A DNA stretch of 64,000 nucleotides from Anaerolineae bacterium (GTDB lineage Bacteria; Chloroflexota; Anaerolineae; Promineifilales; Promineifilaceae): NCBI GenBank assembly GCA_020848035.1, contig JADLAX010000090.1, positions 1-64,000 on the forward strand, written 5' to 3'. The notes under the pieces were generated by a model. It saw only the letters and a program-made list of their open reading frames with translations. It was not told where the DNA came from and did not search any database. Position numbers and translations under genes: made by a program. Positions within the stretch are counted from its first letter, which is position 1. Every line of letters starts with the position of its first letter. This document shows, piece after piece, positions 53,825 to 60,894 of the stretch.

Positions 53825-54441
53825 CCGCAAACAGTTTCTTACAGCCGAATACTGTTAAACTGCCGACTTTGCGTCAGCAGCAGCTGCACGTGTTAGGGGA
53901 CCAAGCACCGCACGCGGTATCCCTTGTTGGCAAAAACTGCCTGCAAGAACCCGGTTTGGTTGCCCTAATTTGTTCCGCCAAAGCCCCCGCCAGCATCTTG
54001 CTGGCCGTGCACGATCTCGCCCAGCAGTGGCGCACTGGTTCCCAAACCATCCTCAGCGGCTTTCATTCCACCGTGGAGCAAGAAGCGTTTGAAATATTGC
54101 TGCGGGGGCCGGGCCAGCTTGTCTACTGCCCCGCCCGCAGCCTTCCCCGGCGGCTTAAACCCACCTGGCAAGCAGCATTGGCGGCTGGCTACCTCACCTT
54201 GATCTCGCCATTCCCCGATACGGTACGGCGGGCTACGAAGGAAACGGCCGTTACCCGCAACCGATTTATGGCTGCCCTGGCCGATACAGTTTTGATTGCC
54301 TATGCGCATCCAGGCAGCAGCACCGAGCAGTTGGCTTACGAGGCAAAAGCCTGGGGCAAGTCCGTGTACGTGCTGCCCAACAGCGCCAATCACCATTTGA
54401 TAAGCAGAGGCATTTCTAGCTGGCAAAGTCACCTAAAGTGA
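53821..54441 (+). CDS. DprA/Smf-like SLOG-fold protein
   Basis: A 206-residue Rossmann-like protein of the DprA/Smf type. GFHSTVEQEAFEILL, RRATKETAVTRNRFMAALADTVLIAYAHPGSST and WGKSVYVLPNSANHHLISRG match the RNxxIAxLAD and GkxVyavPG..n..l..G stretches of DprA. DprA's N- and C-terminal parts are missing, so it is a bare SLOG domain. It could bind ssDNA or a nucleotide signal. It overlaps the previous gene by 4 bases (ATGA) and ends the operon. It holds one ACGGCCGT (about 54244) in frame, reading ETAVTRN. DprA-like SLOG proteins are known in defence islands; a sensor role here is inference. Confidence 0.78.
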   Translation: MTANSFLQPNTVKLPTLRQQQLHVLGDQAPHAVSLVGKNCLQEPGLVALICSAKAPASILLAVHDLAQQWRTGSQTILSGFHSTVEQEAFEILLRGPGQLVYCPARSLPRRLKPTWQAALAAGYLTLISPFPDTVRRATKETAVTRNRFMAALADTVLIAYAHPGSSTEQLAYEAKAWGKSVYVLPNSANHHLISRGISSWQSHLK

Positions 54442-54490
54442 CCCCCAAAGTCAAGACCACAGATCGACAAAGTTAAGATACCAAACTGGG

Positions 54491-54633
54491 TCACAGAATT
54501 GGCACATTAACAGCAAAATGAACATCAGCCGGTGTGCAGTAGCCTAGGCTCTGGTGCGGCCGTTCGTAGTTGTACAGGTCGAAGTAGTCACCCAAACCAC
54601 TAAGCAGCTCAGGTACGGTGGCATGGTCCGCGT
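54491..54633 (-). pseudogene. IS3-family transposase C-terminal remnant
   Basis: The minus-strand reading YADHATVPELLSGLGDYFDLYNYERPHQSLGYCTPADVHFAV (written here in pieces: YFDLYNYERPHQSLGY then CTPADVHF) is the end of the rve integrase of IS3-type OrfB, with the diagnostic YNxERPHQSLGYxTP. Upstream coding sequence is missing: it stops at a GTAG-bounded palindrome at 54634, which joins it directly. No other IS parts were found. The region 54664-54945 beyond holds two octamers and no gene I can support. Confidence 0.85.
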
Positions 54634-54663
54634 AGGGGACGACCCGACGGGTCGCCCCTACGA
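54634..54663. repeat. REP-like palindrome at the transposase break
   Basis: GTAGGGGACGACCCGACGGG and the complementary end GTCGCCCCTAC. It is related to 30561-30589. It starts at the first lost base of the transposase remnant. Confidence 0.85.
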
Positions 54664-54945
54664 TAGACCCCATTTTCCCCACCCCGCCCACACAACGATC
54701 ACCCCGATTGGCACGCAGCTGCCTCCTTGCCGAACGGCAACGGCCGTGTTGGCCGTCAATTTGCCTATCATTTGCTACGGCCGAAAACAAGCGCAAACCT
54801 GCCCAAAATCGGTCCATCATCCTTCGCTCTTCCTCCCTACTTCCTCCTTACAAGCTCCCTAAACGTTTTTTTGCCGTTTTACTCAGAATCACAGCAGCTT
54901 TTAAAAATAGTTGCATCCTCGCCCCACTCCCCCTAAGATCAGGGC

Positions 54946-56046
54946 ATGAAAGCAACGGCCGTTGCCATTTTTGATCTGCTAAAGGCAAGCTACCAGGGGT
55001 GGAGCCGCGATAACGCCTCGCTCTACGCCGCCGCACTCACCTACTACACCTTTTTGTCCCTGGCCCCCGTTCTGGTCATCATCGTAGCGGTGGCTGGCCT
55101 GGTGTATGGCGATGCGGCCGTACGTGGCGACATCGTCAATGACATCCAGCTGGCCGTCGGCGCAGAGGCCGCCCTGGTCATCCAGGAGCTGATCGTCAAC
55201 GCCAGAACCTCCGGCAGCAGCGTCTGGGCCACCGTGCTCAGCACCGTGCTGCTGCTGGTCGGCGCGTCGGGCCTCTTTTCCCAGCTCCAGCGCACCCTGA
55301 ACATGATCTGGGGACTGCACCCGGCCCCAGAAACGGGCCTCCTCAACATCATTCGCAAACGCGCCCTGGCCTTTGCCATGCTCCTGGTTGCCGGGCTGCT
55401 GATGCTGCTTTCCATCGCCACCACCACGCTCATCACCACCGTCGGCGACCGGCTAGAGATCTGGCTGCCCGGCATTGGCCAGCTGCTGCCGCAAATCAAC
55501 ATCATCGCCTCGCTGATCATCCTCACCCTGCTGTTTGCCCTGCTGTTTAAGGTGCTGCCCGATGCCCACATCACCTGGAAAGATGTGCTGCTGGGCGCGG
55601 CCGTGACCACCGTCTTGTTTATGCTGGGGCGCTTTCTCATCAACCTGTACCTCTCACGCAGCTCCACCACCTCCGCCTACGGCGCAGCCGGTTCCTTTGT
55701 GCTGATCCTGCTCTGGGTCTACTACTCGGCACAAATCTTCTTTTTTGGCGCGGAGTTTACCAAGGTGTATGCCAACAAATACGGCACCCGCCTCAAACCC
55801 TCATCCAACGCCATCTGGCGCAGCGACTATGTGAACCCCAACCCACCCAGCGCGGCCGAAGAAATCGCTTATCGCATCAACGTCAGTTCACTGCCCGACG
55901 AACCACCACCCGACGCCGCTGAAGTGGAAACGGCCGTCCCGCACTGGCGCAAACCCGTCGCCACCGGCCTGCTGGGGCTGGCCGCCGGGCTGCTGTTGGG
56001 CTTTTTGAGCAGCTTGCGGCGGGGAGGCGTGAATCGTGAAACGTGA
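54946..56046 (+). CDS. YihY/BrkB family inner-membrane protein
   Basis: A 366-residue membrane protein of the YihY/virulence factor BrkB family, with about six helices. Hallmarks are YYTFLSLAPVLVIIVAVAG, LGRFLINLYLSRSSTTSAYGAAGSFVLILLWVYYSAQIFFFGAEFTKVYA (read in pieces) and an N-terminal amphipathic DLLKASYQGWSRDNASLYAAAL. Its role is not known; some homologues were once called ribonuclease BN. The C-terminus has a hydrophobic helix and a short basic end. Its stop codon lies inside an inverted repeat (56038-56081). The Shine-Dalgarno is weak. Confidence 0.9.
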   Translation: MKATAVAIFDLLKASYQGWSRDNASLYAAALTYYTFLSLAPVLVIIVAVAGLVYGDAAVRGDIVNDIQLAVGAEAALVIQELIVNARTSGSSVWATVLSTVLLLVGASGLFSQLQRTLNMIWGLHPAPETGLLNIIRKRALAFAMLLVAGLLMLLSIATTTLITTVGDRLEIWLPGIGQLLPQINIIASLIILTLLFALLFKVLPDAHITWKDVLLGAAVTTVLFMLGRFLINLYLSRSSTTSAYGAAGSFVLILLWVYYSAQIFFFGAEFTKVYANKYGTRLKPSSNAIWRSDYVNPNPPSAAEEIAYRINVSSLPDEPPPDAAEVETAVPHWRKPVATGLLGLAAGLLLGFLSSLRRGGVNRET

Positions 56047-56081
56047 AGCGTGAAAATATCACGTTTCACGCTTCACGTTTC
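56038..56081. repeat. 18-base perfect inverted repeat over the YihY stop codon
   Basis: GAAACGTGAAGCGTGAAA at 56038-56055 and its complement at 56064-56081. The left arm contains the YihY stop codon, and the right arm ends 14 bases before the NUDIX ATG. A similar CGTGAAGCGTGAAACGTG string occurs at about 6536. It could end the transcript or occlude the next start. Confidence 0.85.
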
Positions 56082-56094
56082 ACGTTTCAATCCC

Positions 56095-56727
56095 ATGACC
56101 ATCCACAAAGTCACCGCCTTCATCACCCGCAGCGGTCGCCAGGGGCAGCCGCAGCTGCTGCTGTTCCAGCATCCCCAGGCGGGGGTGCAGCTGCCCGCAG
56201 GCACGGTGGATGAGGGTGAGGTGTGGGAGACGGCCGTTCTGCGCGAAGCCTTTGAGGAAACGGGCCTCACCCAACTGACCATTCACCGCTACCTGGGCAA
56301 AATTGACAATGAGCTGGCCCCTGGCGAAGCCATTCTCAACCAGGACAGCCACATCTTCAGCCAGCCCGATGTGCAGTCGCTGCCGTTTGCCCCGCTGTTT
56401 ACCCGGGGCATGACGTTTGTGGTGGGGGAGCGAAACGGCCGTTTCCGCCACATCATCTACCAGGAATACGACCAGCTGCCCAACCCCCAAACCATCACCC
56501 TGCACATCGACGGCTGGCTGCCCGAAGCGCGCCTCAGCTGGCGCAAAACCCGCCACTACGTCCACCTGCATTGCCACGAAAAAACGGCCGATCGCTGGAC
56601 CCTCCCCAGCGATCGCAGCCACCGCTTCACCCCCTTCTGGGCCGATTTGCAGCCCAAACCCACCGTCGTGCAGCCGCAAAACCGCTGGCTGGACGACGTC
56701 TACGATTTGCTCTTCTACAAACCGTAA
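56095..56727 (+). CDS. NUDIX hydrolase
   Basis: A 210-residue NUDIX enzyme that cleaves nucleoside diphosphates linked to another group. The NUDIX box is complete: GTVDEGEVWETAVLREAFEE followed by TGL, matching G-x5-E-x7-REUxEExGU. The ACGGCCGT octamer encodes the TAV inside this box. A C-terminal part (FTRGMTFVVGERNGRFRHII) holds a second octamer-encoded NGR. The true start is the ATG at 56095; the codons back to 56050 lie in the repeat. Substrate unknown. Its stop codon TAA overlaps the REP palindrome that follows. Confidence 0.9.
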   Translation: MTIHKVTAFITRSGRQGQPQLLLFQHPQAGVQLPAGTVDEGEVWETAVLREAFEETGLTQLTIHRYLGKIDNELAPGEAILNQDSHIFSQPDVQSLPFAPLFTRGMTFVVGERNGRFRHIIYQEYDQLPNPQTITLHIDGWLPEARLSWRKTRHYVHLHCHEKTADRWTLPSDRSHRFTPFWADLQPKPTVVQPQNRWLDDVYDLLFYKP

Positions 56728-56777
56728 CCGCGATTTCCAATCGCGCCAGAGGAAACGCGATTGGAAATCGCGGCTAC
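56724..56777. repeat. REP palindrome at the NUDIX stop codon
   Basis: GTAACCGCGATTTCCAATCGC, a short spacer, then CGCGATTGGAAATCGCGG and CTAC. The left end is GTAA, not GTAG, and its TAA is the NUDIX stop codon. The same family lies at 63353-63406. It differs from the RAYT-flanking family only in the stem. Confidence 0.9.
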
Positions 56778-56793
56778 TTCAACGCGCCGTGCC

Positions 56794-56931
56794 AGATTGG
56801 GCCAATCTTCAAAGATTGGCCCAATCTCATCTGCCAGAACCGCAGCTTCAACCCCCACCCTAACCCTCCCCCTGAGAGGGGGAGGGGATCTGGCTCCCTC
56901 TCCCTCGCAGGGAGAGGGCTGGGGTGAGGGT
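56794..56931. repeat. GC-rich double-hairpin repeat (CCCTCTCCC family) with AGATTGGGCCAATCT palindrome
   Basis: AGATTGGGCCAATCT and AGATTGGCCCAATCT occur back to back at about 56794-56827. Then CCCTCCCCCTGAGAGGGGG and CCCTCTCCCTCGCAGGGAGAGGG form hairpins to 56931. The same family is at 32820-32915, 58320-58412 and 63101-63290. The gap to 57071 holds no gene. Confidence 0.8.
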
Positions 56932-57071
56932 GTTTCCCGATTTACCAGGCGGGCACACAAGACCAATACTTTTATAGCCGCGCCCCGCAACATCCGGTAA
57001 ACTTCCCCAGTCAATTCGGCCGCAGCAAACCGGTTGACAACCATCCCAAACCCACGACCTGGAGAGTTCCC

Positions 57072-58316
57072 ATGATCTATTCCCTCATCCACAACGGCAC
57101 CGTGATTGACGGCAACGGCCGTTCCCCCCTCAAAAACGGCGCTGTCCTCATCCGCGATAACAAAATTGAGCAGGTCGGCCGCAAAAGCGATATCCGCCTG
57201 CCCAACAGCGACATCACCATGCTCGATGCCCAGGGTGGCTTCATTCTGCCCGGCCTCATCGACAGCCACGTGCACGTCATCTTCGACGGCATCAACTTTA
57301 TGCAAGAGATGAACACGCCGTACTCGCTCAACTACTACAAAGCGATGGAACCGATGCGCCGCACCCTTGAAGCAGGCATCACCTCCGTGCGTGACGCGGG
57401 CGGGGCCGACCTGGGCATGAAGCAGGCCGTGGAACAAGGGCTCATCGCCGGGCCGCGTATGCAGATCAGCATCACCGTGCTCAGCATCACTGGCGGCCAC
57501 GGCGACAGCTGGCTGCCCTCCGGGGCCGACCTGTCGCTCTTCCCCGCCACGCCCGGCCGCCCCAGCGGCATCTGCGACGGCGTGGCAGAGGTGCGCAAAA
57601 AGGTGCGTGAAGTGCTGCGCGCCGGGGCCGACATCATCAAGGTGTGCTCCACCGGCGGCGTGCTCAGCCCCACCGACCACCCCGAATTTACCCAGTTTAG
57701 CCCAGAAGAGCTGGAAGTGATGGTGCAGGAAGCCGCCTACCGGCGCGGTGTCAAGGTGATGGCCCACGCTCAGGGGGCCGAGGGCATCAAAAACGCGGTG
57801 CGCGCGGGCATTCACTCCATCGAGCACGGCATCTTTGTTGATGACGAAGCCATCGAGCTGATGCTGAAACACGGCACCTTCCTGGTGCCCACCCTGCTGG
57901 CCCCGCTGGCCGTGCTGGAGCAGGCCGAAGCGTCCGGTAACATGCCGGAATGGGGCGTGCGCAAATCCCGCGAAGTGATCGAGATTCACAGCGAGAACAT
58001 CGGCAAGGCGTTTAAGGCGGGGGTCAACATCGCTATGGGCACCGACGCCGGGGTGATGAAACACGGCACCAACCTGCGCGAGCTGGGCCTCATGTGCAAT
58101 GTCGGTCTATCGCCGATGGATTCGCTTGTGGCCACCACCAAAACGGCCGCACAATGCCTGGGTTGGGACGACCGGCTGGGCACCCTGGAAGCGGGCAAGC
58201 TGGCCGACGTCATCGTCTGCCAAACCGACCCCCTGGCCGACATCCGCAGCCTGGAAAACGTGGACAACATTCGGCTGGTGATCAAAGACGGCCGTATCGT
58301 CAAAAACCTGATGTAA
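57072..58316 (+). CDS. Amidohydrolase family metal-dependent hydrolase
   Basis: A 414-residue amidohydrolase (imidazolonepropionase-like / prolidase-like subgroup). Metal motifs: LIDSHVHV (HxH), DIIKVCSTGG (the Lys that is carboxylated in binuclear members), VMAHAQG and SIEHGIFV (His ligands), and MGTDAGVMKHG (the Asp). It would hydrolyse an amide, peptide or lactam; subgroup members act on aminoacyl-proline and on N-acyl amino acids. GGAGAG lies nine bases ahead of the ATG. No adjacent partner gene points to a pathway. The C-terminus carries an octamer-encoded GRI. Confidence 0.92.
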   Translation: MIYSLIHNGTVIDGNGRSPLKNGAVLIRDNKIEQVGRKSDIRLPNSDITMLDAQGGFILPGLIDSHVHVIFDGINFMQEMNTPYSLNYYKAMEPMRRTLEAGITSVRDAGGADLGMKQAVEQGLIAGPRMQISITVLSITGGHGDSWLPSGADLSLFPATPGRPSGICDGVAEVRKKVREVLRAGADIIKVCSTGGVLSPTDHPEFTQFSPEELEVMVQEAAYRRGVKVMAHAQGAEGIKNAVRAGIHSIEHGIFVDDEAIELMLKHGTFLVPTLLAPLAVLEQAEASGNMPEWGVRKSREVIEIHSENIGKAFKAGVNIAMGTDAGVMKHGTNLRELGLMCNVGLSPMDSLVATTKTAAQCLGWDDRLGTLEAGKLADVIVCQTDPLADIRSLENVDNIRLVIKDGRIVKNLM

Positions 58317-58319
58317 TTC

Positions 58320-58412
58320 ACCTTCACCCCCACTCTAACCCTCCCCCTGGCAGGGGGAGGGAACTGGCTCCCTCTCCCTTTGGGAGAGGGCTGGGGAGAG
58401 GGAGGGGGTCAG
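58320..58412. repeat. GC-rich double-hairpin repeat (CCCTCTCCC family)
   Basis: TTCACCCCCACTCTAACCCTC, then CCCCCTGGCAGGGGGAGGG and CCCTCTCCCTTTGGGAGAGGG hairpins. It fills the gap between the amidohydrolase and NACHT genes. Confidence 0.85.
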
Positions 58413-58426
58413 TCAGAACCCGAAGT

Positions 58427-60280
58427 ATGGAAGTACCAACCAACCACAACCGCCAGGTCATGCTCCAGCGCGTCAAAACGTACTGGCTCGTCGGCGTGCT
58501 GCAAGAATCGCTGCACGGCGCGGCGCTGATCGACCTGGCCATGACCTACCGCACCAATGCCGTGGCCAGCCAAAGCGCAGCAGGCCACGCCGCATCAGAC
58601 TGGCACCAGCCCGACAACCTCCTGCCGGGTGAGCTGTTCGACACCCCCCTGCCCATCGGCACCGCCATCACCACCGTCTACGACCAGGCCGAAGGCACCC
58701 TGTTGGTCATGGGCGAACCCGGCGCCGGCAAAACCACCGTGCTCCTGCAACTGGTGAGCGACTTGCTGCTGCGGGCAGAGATGGACGGCCGTCACCCCAT
58801 CCCCGTCGTCTTTAGCCTGGCCAGCTGGCGCAATAATGTGCCCCTGGGCGATTGGATGGTCAACGAGCTGGCCAGCCGCTACGAAGTGCCGCGCCGCCTG
58901 GGCCAGGCCTGGCTCAAAAACGGCGAACTGCTGCCCCTGCTGGACGGTTTGGACGAGGTGGAACAAGAACACCGCGTCGCCTGCGCCCAGGCGATCAACC
59001 AGTTCCGCCAGCGCTACCTCACCCTGCCCACCGTCGTCACCTGCCGCATCAAGGATTACGAAGCGCTGGCCACCCGGCTCAACCTGAGCCAGGCAATTGT
59101 GCTGCAACCGCTCAACCTGGAGCAGATCGACGAATACCTGGGCAGCATGGGGCCGCGCCTGGCCGGGCTGCGCGCCGCCCTGCAAACCGACATGACCCTG
59201 CGCGAACTGGCCGAATCTCCCCTCATGCTCAGCATGATGACCCTGGCCTACTACCGCATGCCCGAGCAGGTGGCCCTGTCGCTGGGCGACCGCAAGATGG
59301 GGCGCACCCTGCTGTTTGATGTGTACGTCGAGCGCATGGCACGTTATCGCGGCGGCGAATCGATCTACGAACCGACCCAGACGGTGCCCTGGCTGGGCTG
59401 GCTGGCGCAAAAGATGACCCAGTTCAACCAGACCATCTTCTTCCTGGAATATCTCCAGCCCAACTGGCTGCCGCGCGACCAGCAGCGCCAGTTTGCCAAT
59501 GGCCTGCGCACCCGCCTGGCCGGGCTGTTTGGGCTGATTGGTCTGGCCGTGGGCGGCGTGGGCCTGCTGCTGTCCGATTGGCGTGCCCTGGCGGCCGGGG
59601 TGGCTGCCGGGGTGATCACCGGCGGGCTGCTGGCTTTCTTCCGGCTGCTGCTGGTGTGGGCGCGGGTCAACTGGTTCCGCATCGACACGGTGGAGCTGCT
59701 AAACTGGCGCTGGCCGAAAGCGCTGCTGGGCGGTGGTTTGGGGGCCATTGGTGGCGCGTTGGTGGGCGGATTGGTCTGGCTGCTGGGGCGCGGCGCTGGC
59801 GTTTCGCCCGGCTGGGTGCTGTTGCTGGCGCTGGTGGGCTTTATCAGCCAGCTGGTGGCCCACGGCCTGGAGCGGGACGAGATGAAGATGCGCACCACGC
59901 CGGGGCAAGGTGTGGTGCGGTCGGCGCAAAACGGCCGTCTCGTGGGCCTGTTGACCGGGGTGGGAACGGCCGTTCTGCTCACGTTGGGTCTGCTGCTGGC
60001 CAACTGGGTTAAGATGCCCATACCGTGGGCGGCGGCGCTGCCGTTTGGCCTGGGGGCCAGCCTCTACCTGGGTGTGTCGGCCGGGCTGGCCTACGGCGGT
60101 CTGGCGGCCATGCAGCACCGCCAGCTGCACCGCATTTTGGCCCAGCACCAACTGGCCCCGGCCGACTACATCCACTTCCTAGACTACGCCGCCGAGCGCA
60201 ACCTGCTGCGCAAGGTCGGCGGCGGCTACATGTTTGTTCACCTGCTGCTGCTAGACTACTTCCGCGAGACGATTCAGTAA
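58427..60280 (+). CDS. NACHT NTPase with hydrophobic C-terminus
   Basis: A 617-residue STAND-class NTPase. Residues 1-60 (VKTYWLVGVLQESLHGAAL) match an N-terminal helix-rich module often found before NACHT in filamentous and multicellular bacteria. Walker A MGEPGAGKTTVLLQL (about 94-108), Walker B LLPLLDGLDEV (about 168-178) and VVTCRIKDYEAL follow. Instead of a leucine-rich or TPR sensor, residues from about 360 hold several Leu/Gly-rich hydrophobic helices (LFGLIGLAVGGVGLLLSDW, LLGGGLGAIGGALVGGLVWLL), so the protein is probably membrane-bound. It ends with a hydrophilic stretch and a helix. The start at 58427 is preferred; codons back to 58094 overlap the amidohydrolase. NACHT proteins act in anti-phage immunity and signalling; the role here is inferred. 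Confidence 0.83.
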   Translation: MEVPTNHNRQVMLQRVKTYWLVGVLQESLHGAALIDLAMTYRTNAVASQSAAGHAASDWHQPDNLLPGELFDTPLPIGTAITTVYDQAEGTLLVMGEPGAGKTTVLLQLVSDLLLRAEMDGRHPIPVVFSLASWRNNVPLGDWMVNELASRYEVPRRLGQAWLKNGELLPLLDGLDEVEQEHRVACAQAINQFRQRYLTLPTVVTCRIKDYEALATRLNLSQAIVLQPLNLEQIDEYLGSMGPRLAGLRAALQTDMTLRELAESPLMLSMMTLAYYRMPEQVALSLGDRKMGRTLLFDVYVERMARYRGGESIYEPTQTVPWLGWLAQKMTQFNQTIFFLEYLQPNWLPRDQQRQFANGLRTRLAGLFGLIGLAVGGVGLLLSDWRALAAGVAAGVITGGLLAFFRLLLVWARVNWFRIDTVELLNWRWPKALLGGGLGAIGGALVGGLVWLLGRGAGVSPGWVLLLALVGFISQLVAHGLERDEMKMRTTPGQGVVRSAQNGRLVGLLTGVGTAVLLTLGLLLANWVKMPIPWAAALPFGLGASLYLGVSAGLAYGGLAAMQHRQLHRILAQHQLAPADYIHFLDYAAERNLLRKVGGGYMFVHLLLLDYFRETIQ

Positions 60281-60654
60281 GGGCGAGGCAATCGGATAGA
60301 GCCCATGAATTTTAGACGGCCGTTGCGCCGATTGCCTCGCCCCTTTTTGTCACCTGTCCTGCTGAGAGCCTGTGCTGAGGCCGCCGAAGCATCCCCCGAA
60401 GCATCCCACCCGCCGAGAATTAACGAAGCCCTGGCCTGGGCAAGGCGCTTGCCCTTGGTTCCTTGCGGGATGCTTCACTTCGTTCAGCATGACAGTCTGT
60501 CGTTACTTTAAAAGAGCGTTAAGCCCATTCGCTTAAACGGCCGTCTTGTGATAGCCTTGCTGGTGAGATCAGCTTGATCTGATTCAATTCATCCCCTGTT
60601 TTACTCAGCCGCACTACACAACAACAGCATAGTGGCTCCAGGCAAAAGCCACGA
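60281..60654. other. Intergenic region with a degenerate dispersed repeat
   Basis: No gene is seen. It holds two octamers (about 60315 and 60536) and a repeat-like tract at about 60345-60500, ending GGGATGCTTCACTTCGTTCAGC, which resembles the common intergenic repeat read as a search-motif in many genomes. It leads into the structured leader at 60664. Confidence 0.55.
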
Positions 60655-60663
60655 CAGACATTG

Positions 60664-60726
60664 GTATCCTCGGGCAGAACCAGTCAGACACCAACTGACT
60701 GATCGCCGTCAGCAGCGTGAGGATAC
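60664..60726 (+). ncRNA. Upstream part of a structured leader: GTATCCTC stem with inner hairpin
   Basis: GTATCCTC (60664-60671) pairs with GAGGATAC (60719-60726), 8 perfect pairs. Inside, CAGTCAG (60681-60687) pairs with CTGACTG (60695-60701). It lies 169 bases before the antiporter start and precedes the four-way junction below. It could be a separate domain of the same 5' leader. Confidence 0.6.
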
Positions 60727-60754
60727 ACCGCTACACAAAAAATAAAAATAACGC

Positions 60755-60865
60755 AACTATACAGCCTCTCTGGCTGTGGCCGGTCTCCTGACCGTGCCAC
60801 CCAACCGCCACGGTCAAGAGAGCAGCCCTTCGGGACTGAGATGCGGCCGGAGCATGTGTATAGTT
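60755..60865 (+). ncRNA. Candidate riboswitch-like four-way junction before the antiporter gene
   Basis: A 9-pair closing helix AACTATACA / TGTATAGTT encloses three hairpins: ACAGCC-TCTCT-GGCTGT (60761-60777, sharing the ACA with the outer helix, so only one of these can be paired at its end), CTCcTGACCGTG / CACGGTCAaGAG (60785-60796 with 60809-60820, one mismatch), and CAG-c-CC-TTCG-GG-a-CTG with a C(UUCG)G tetraloop (60823-60838). It ends 29 bases before the ATG, and AAGGAG follows. It matches no class I can name; it is not the ydaO, nhaA or M-box consensus I know. Its position before a cation/proton antiporter suggests ion or nucleotide control. Confidence 0.65.
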
Positions 60866-60894
60866 ACAAAACAACGTCATAAAGGAGCAGCTCC

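Noticed and set aside
54554..54974. Short plus-strand open frames over the IS remnant
   Set aside because: No homology, no ribosome-binding site, and they overlap a recognisable minus-strand transposase end.
58094..58426. Extension of the NACHT frame into the amidohydrolase gene
   Set aside because: It would overlap the amidohydrolase by more than 200 bases in another frame and read through a repeat; 58427 fits better.
60755..60865. Assignment of the leader to a known riboswitch class (ydaO, nhaA-I, M-box)
   Set aside because: Conserved nucleotides that I know for those classes were not found. I leave the class open.
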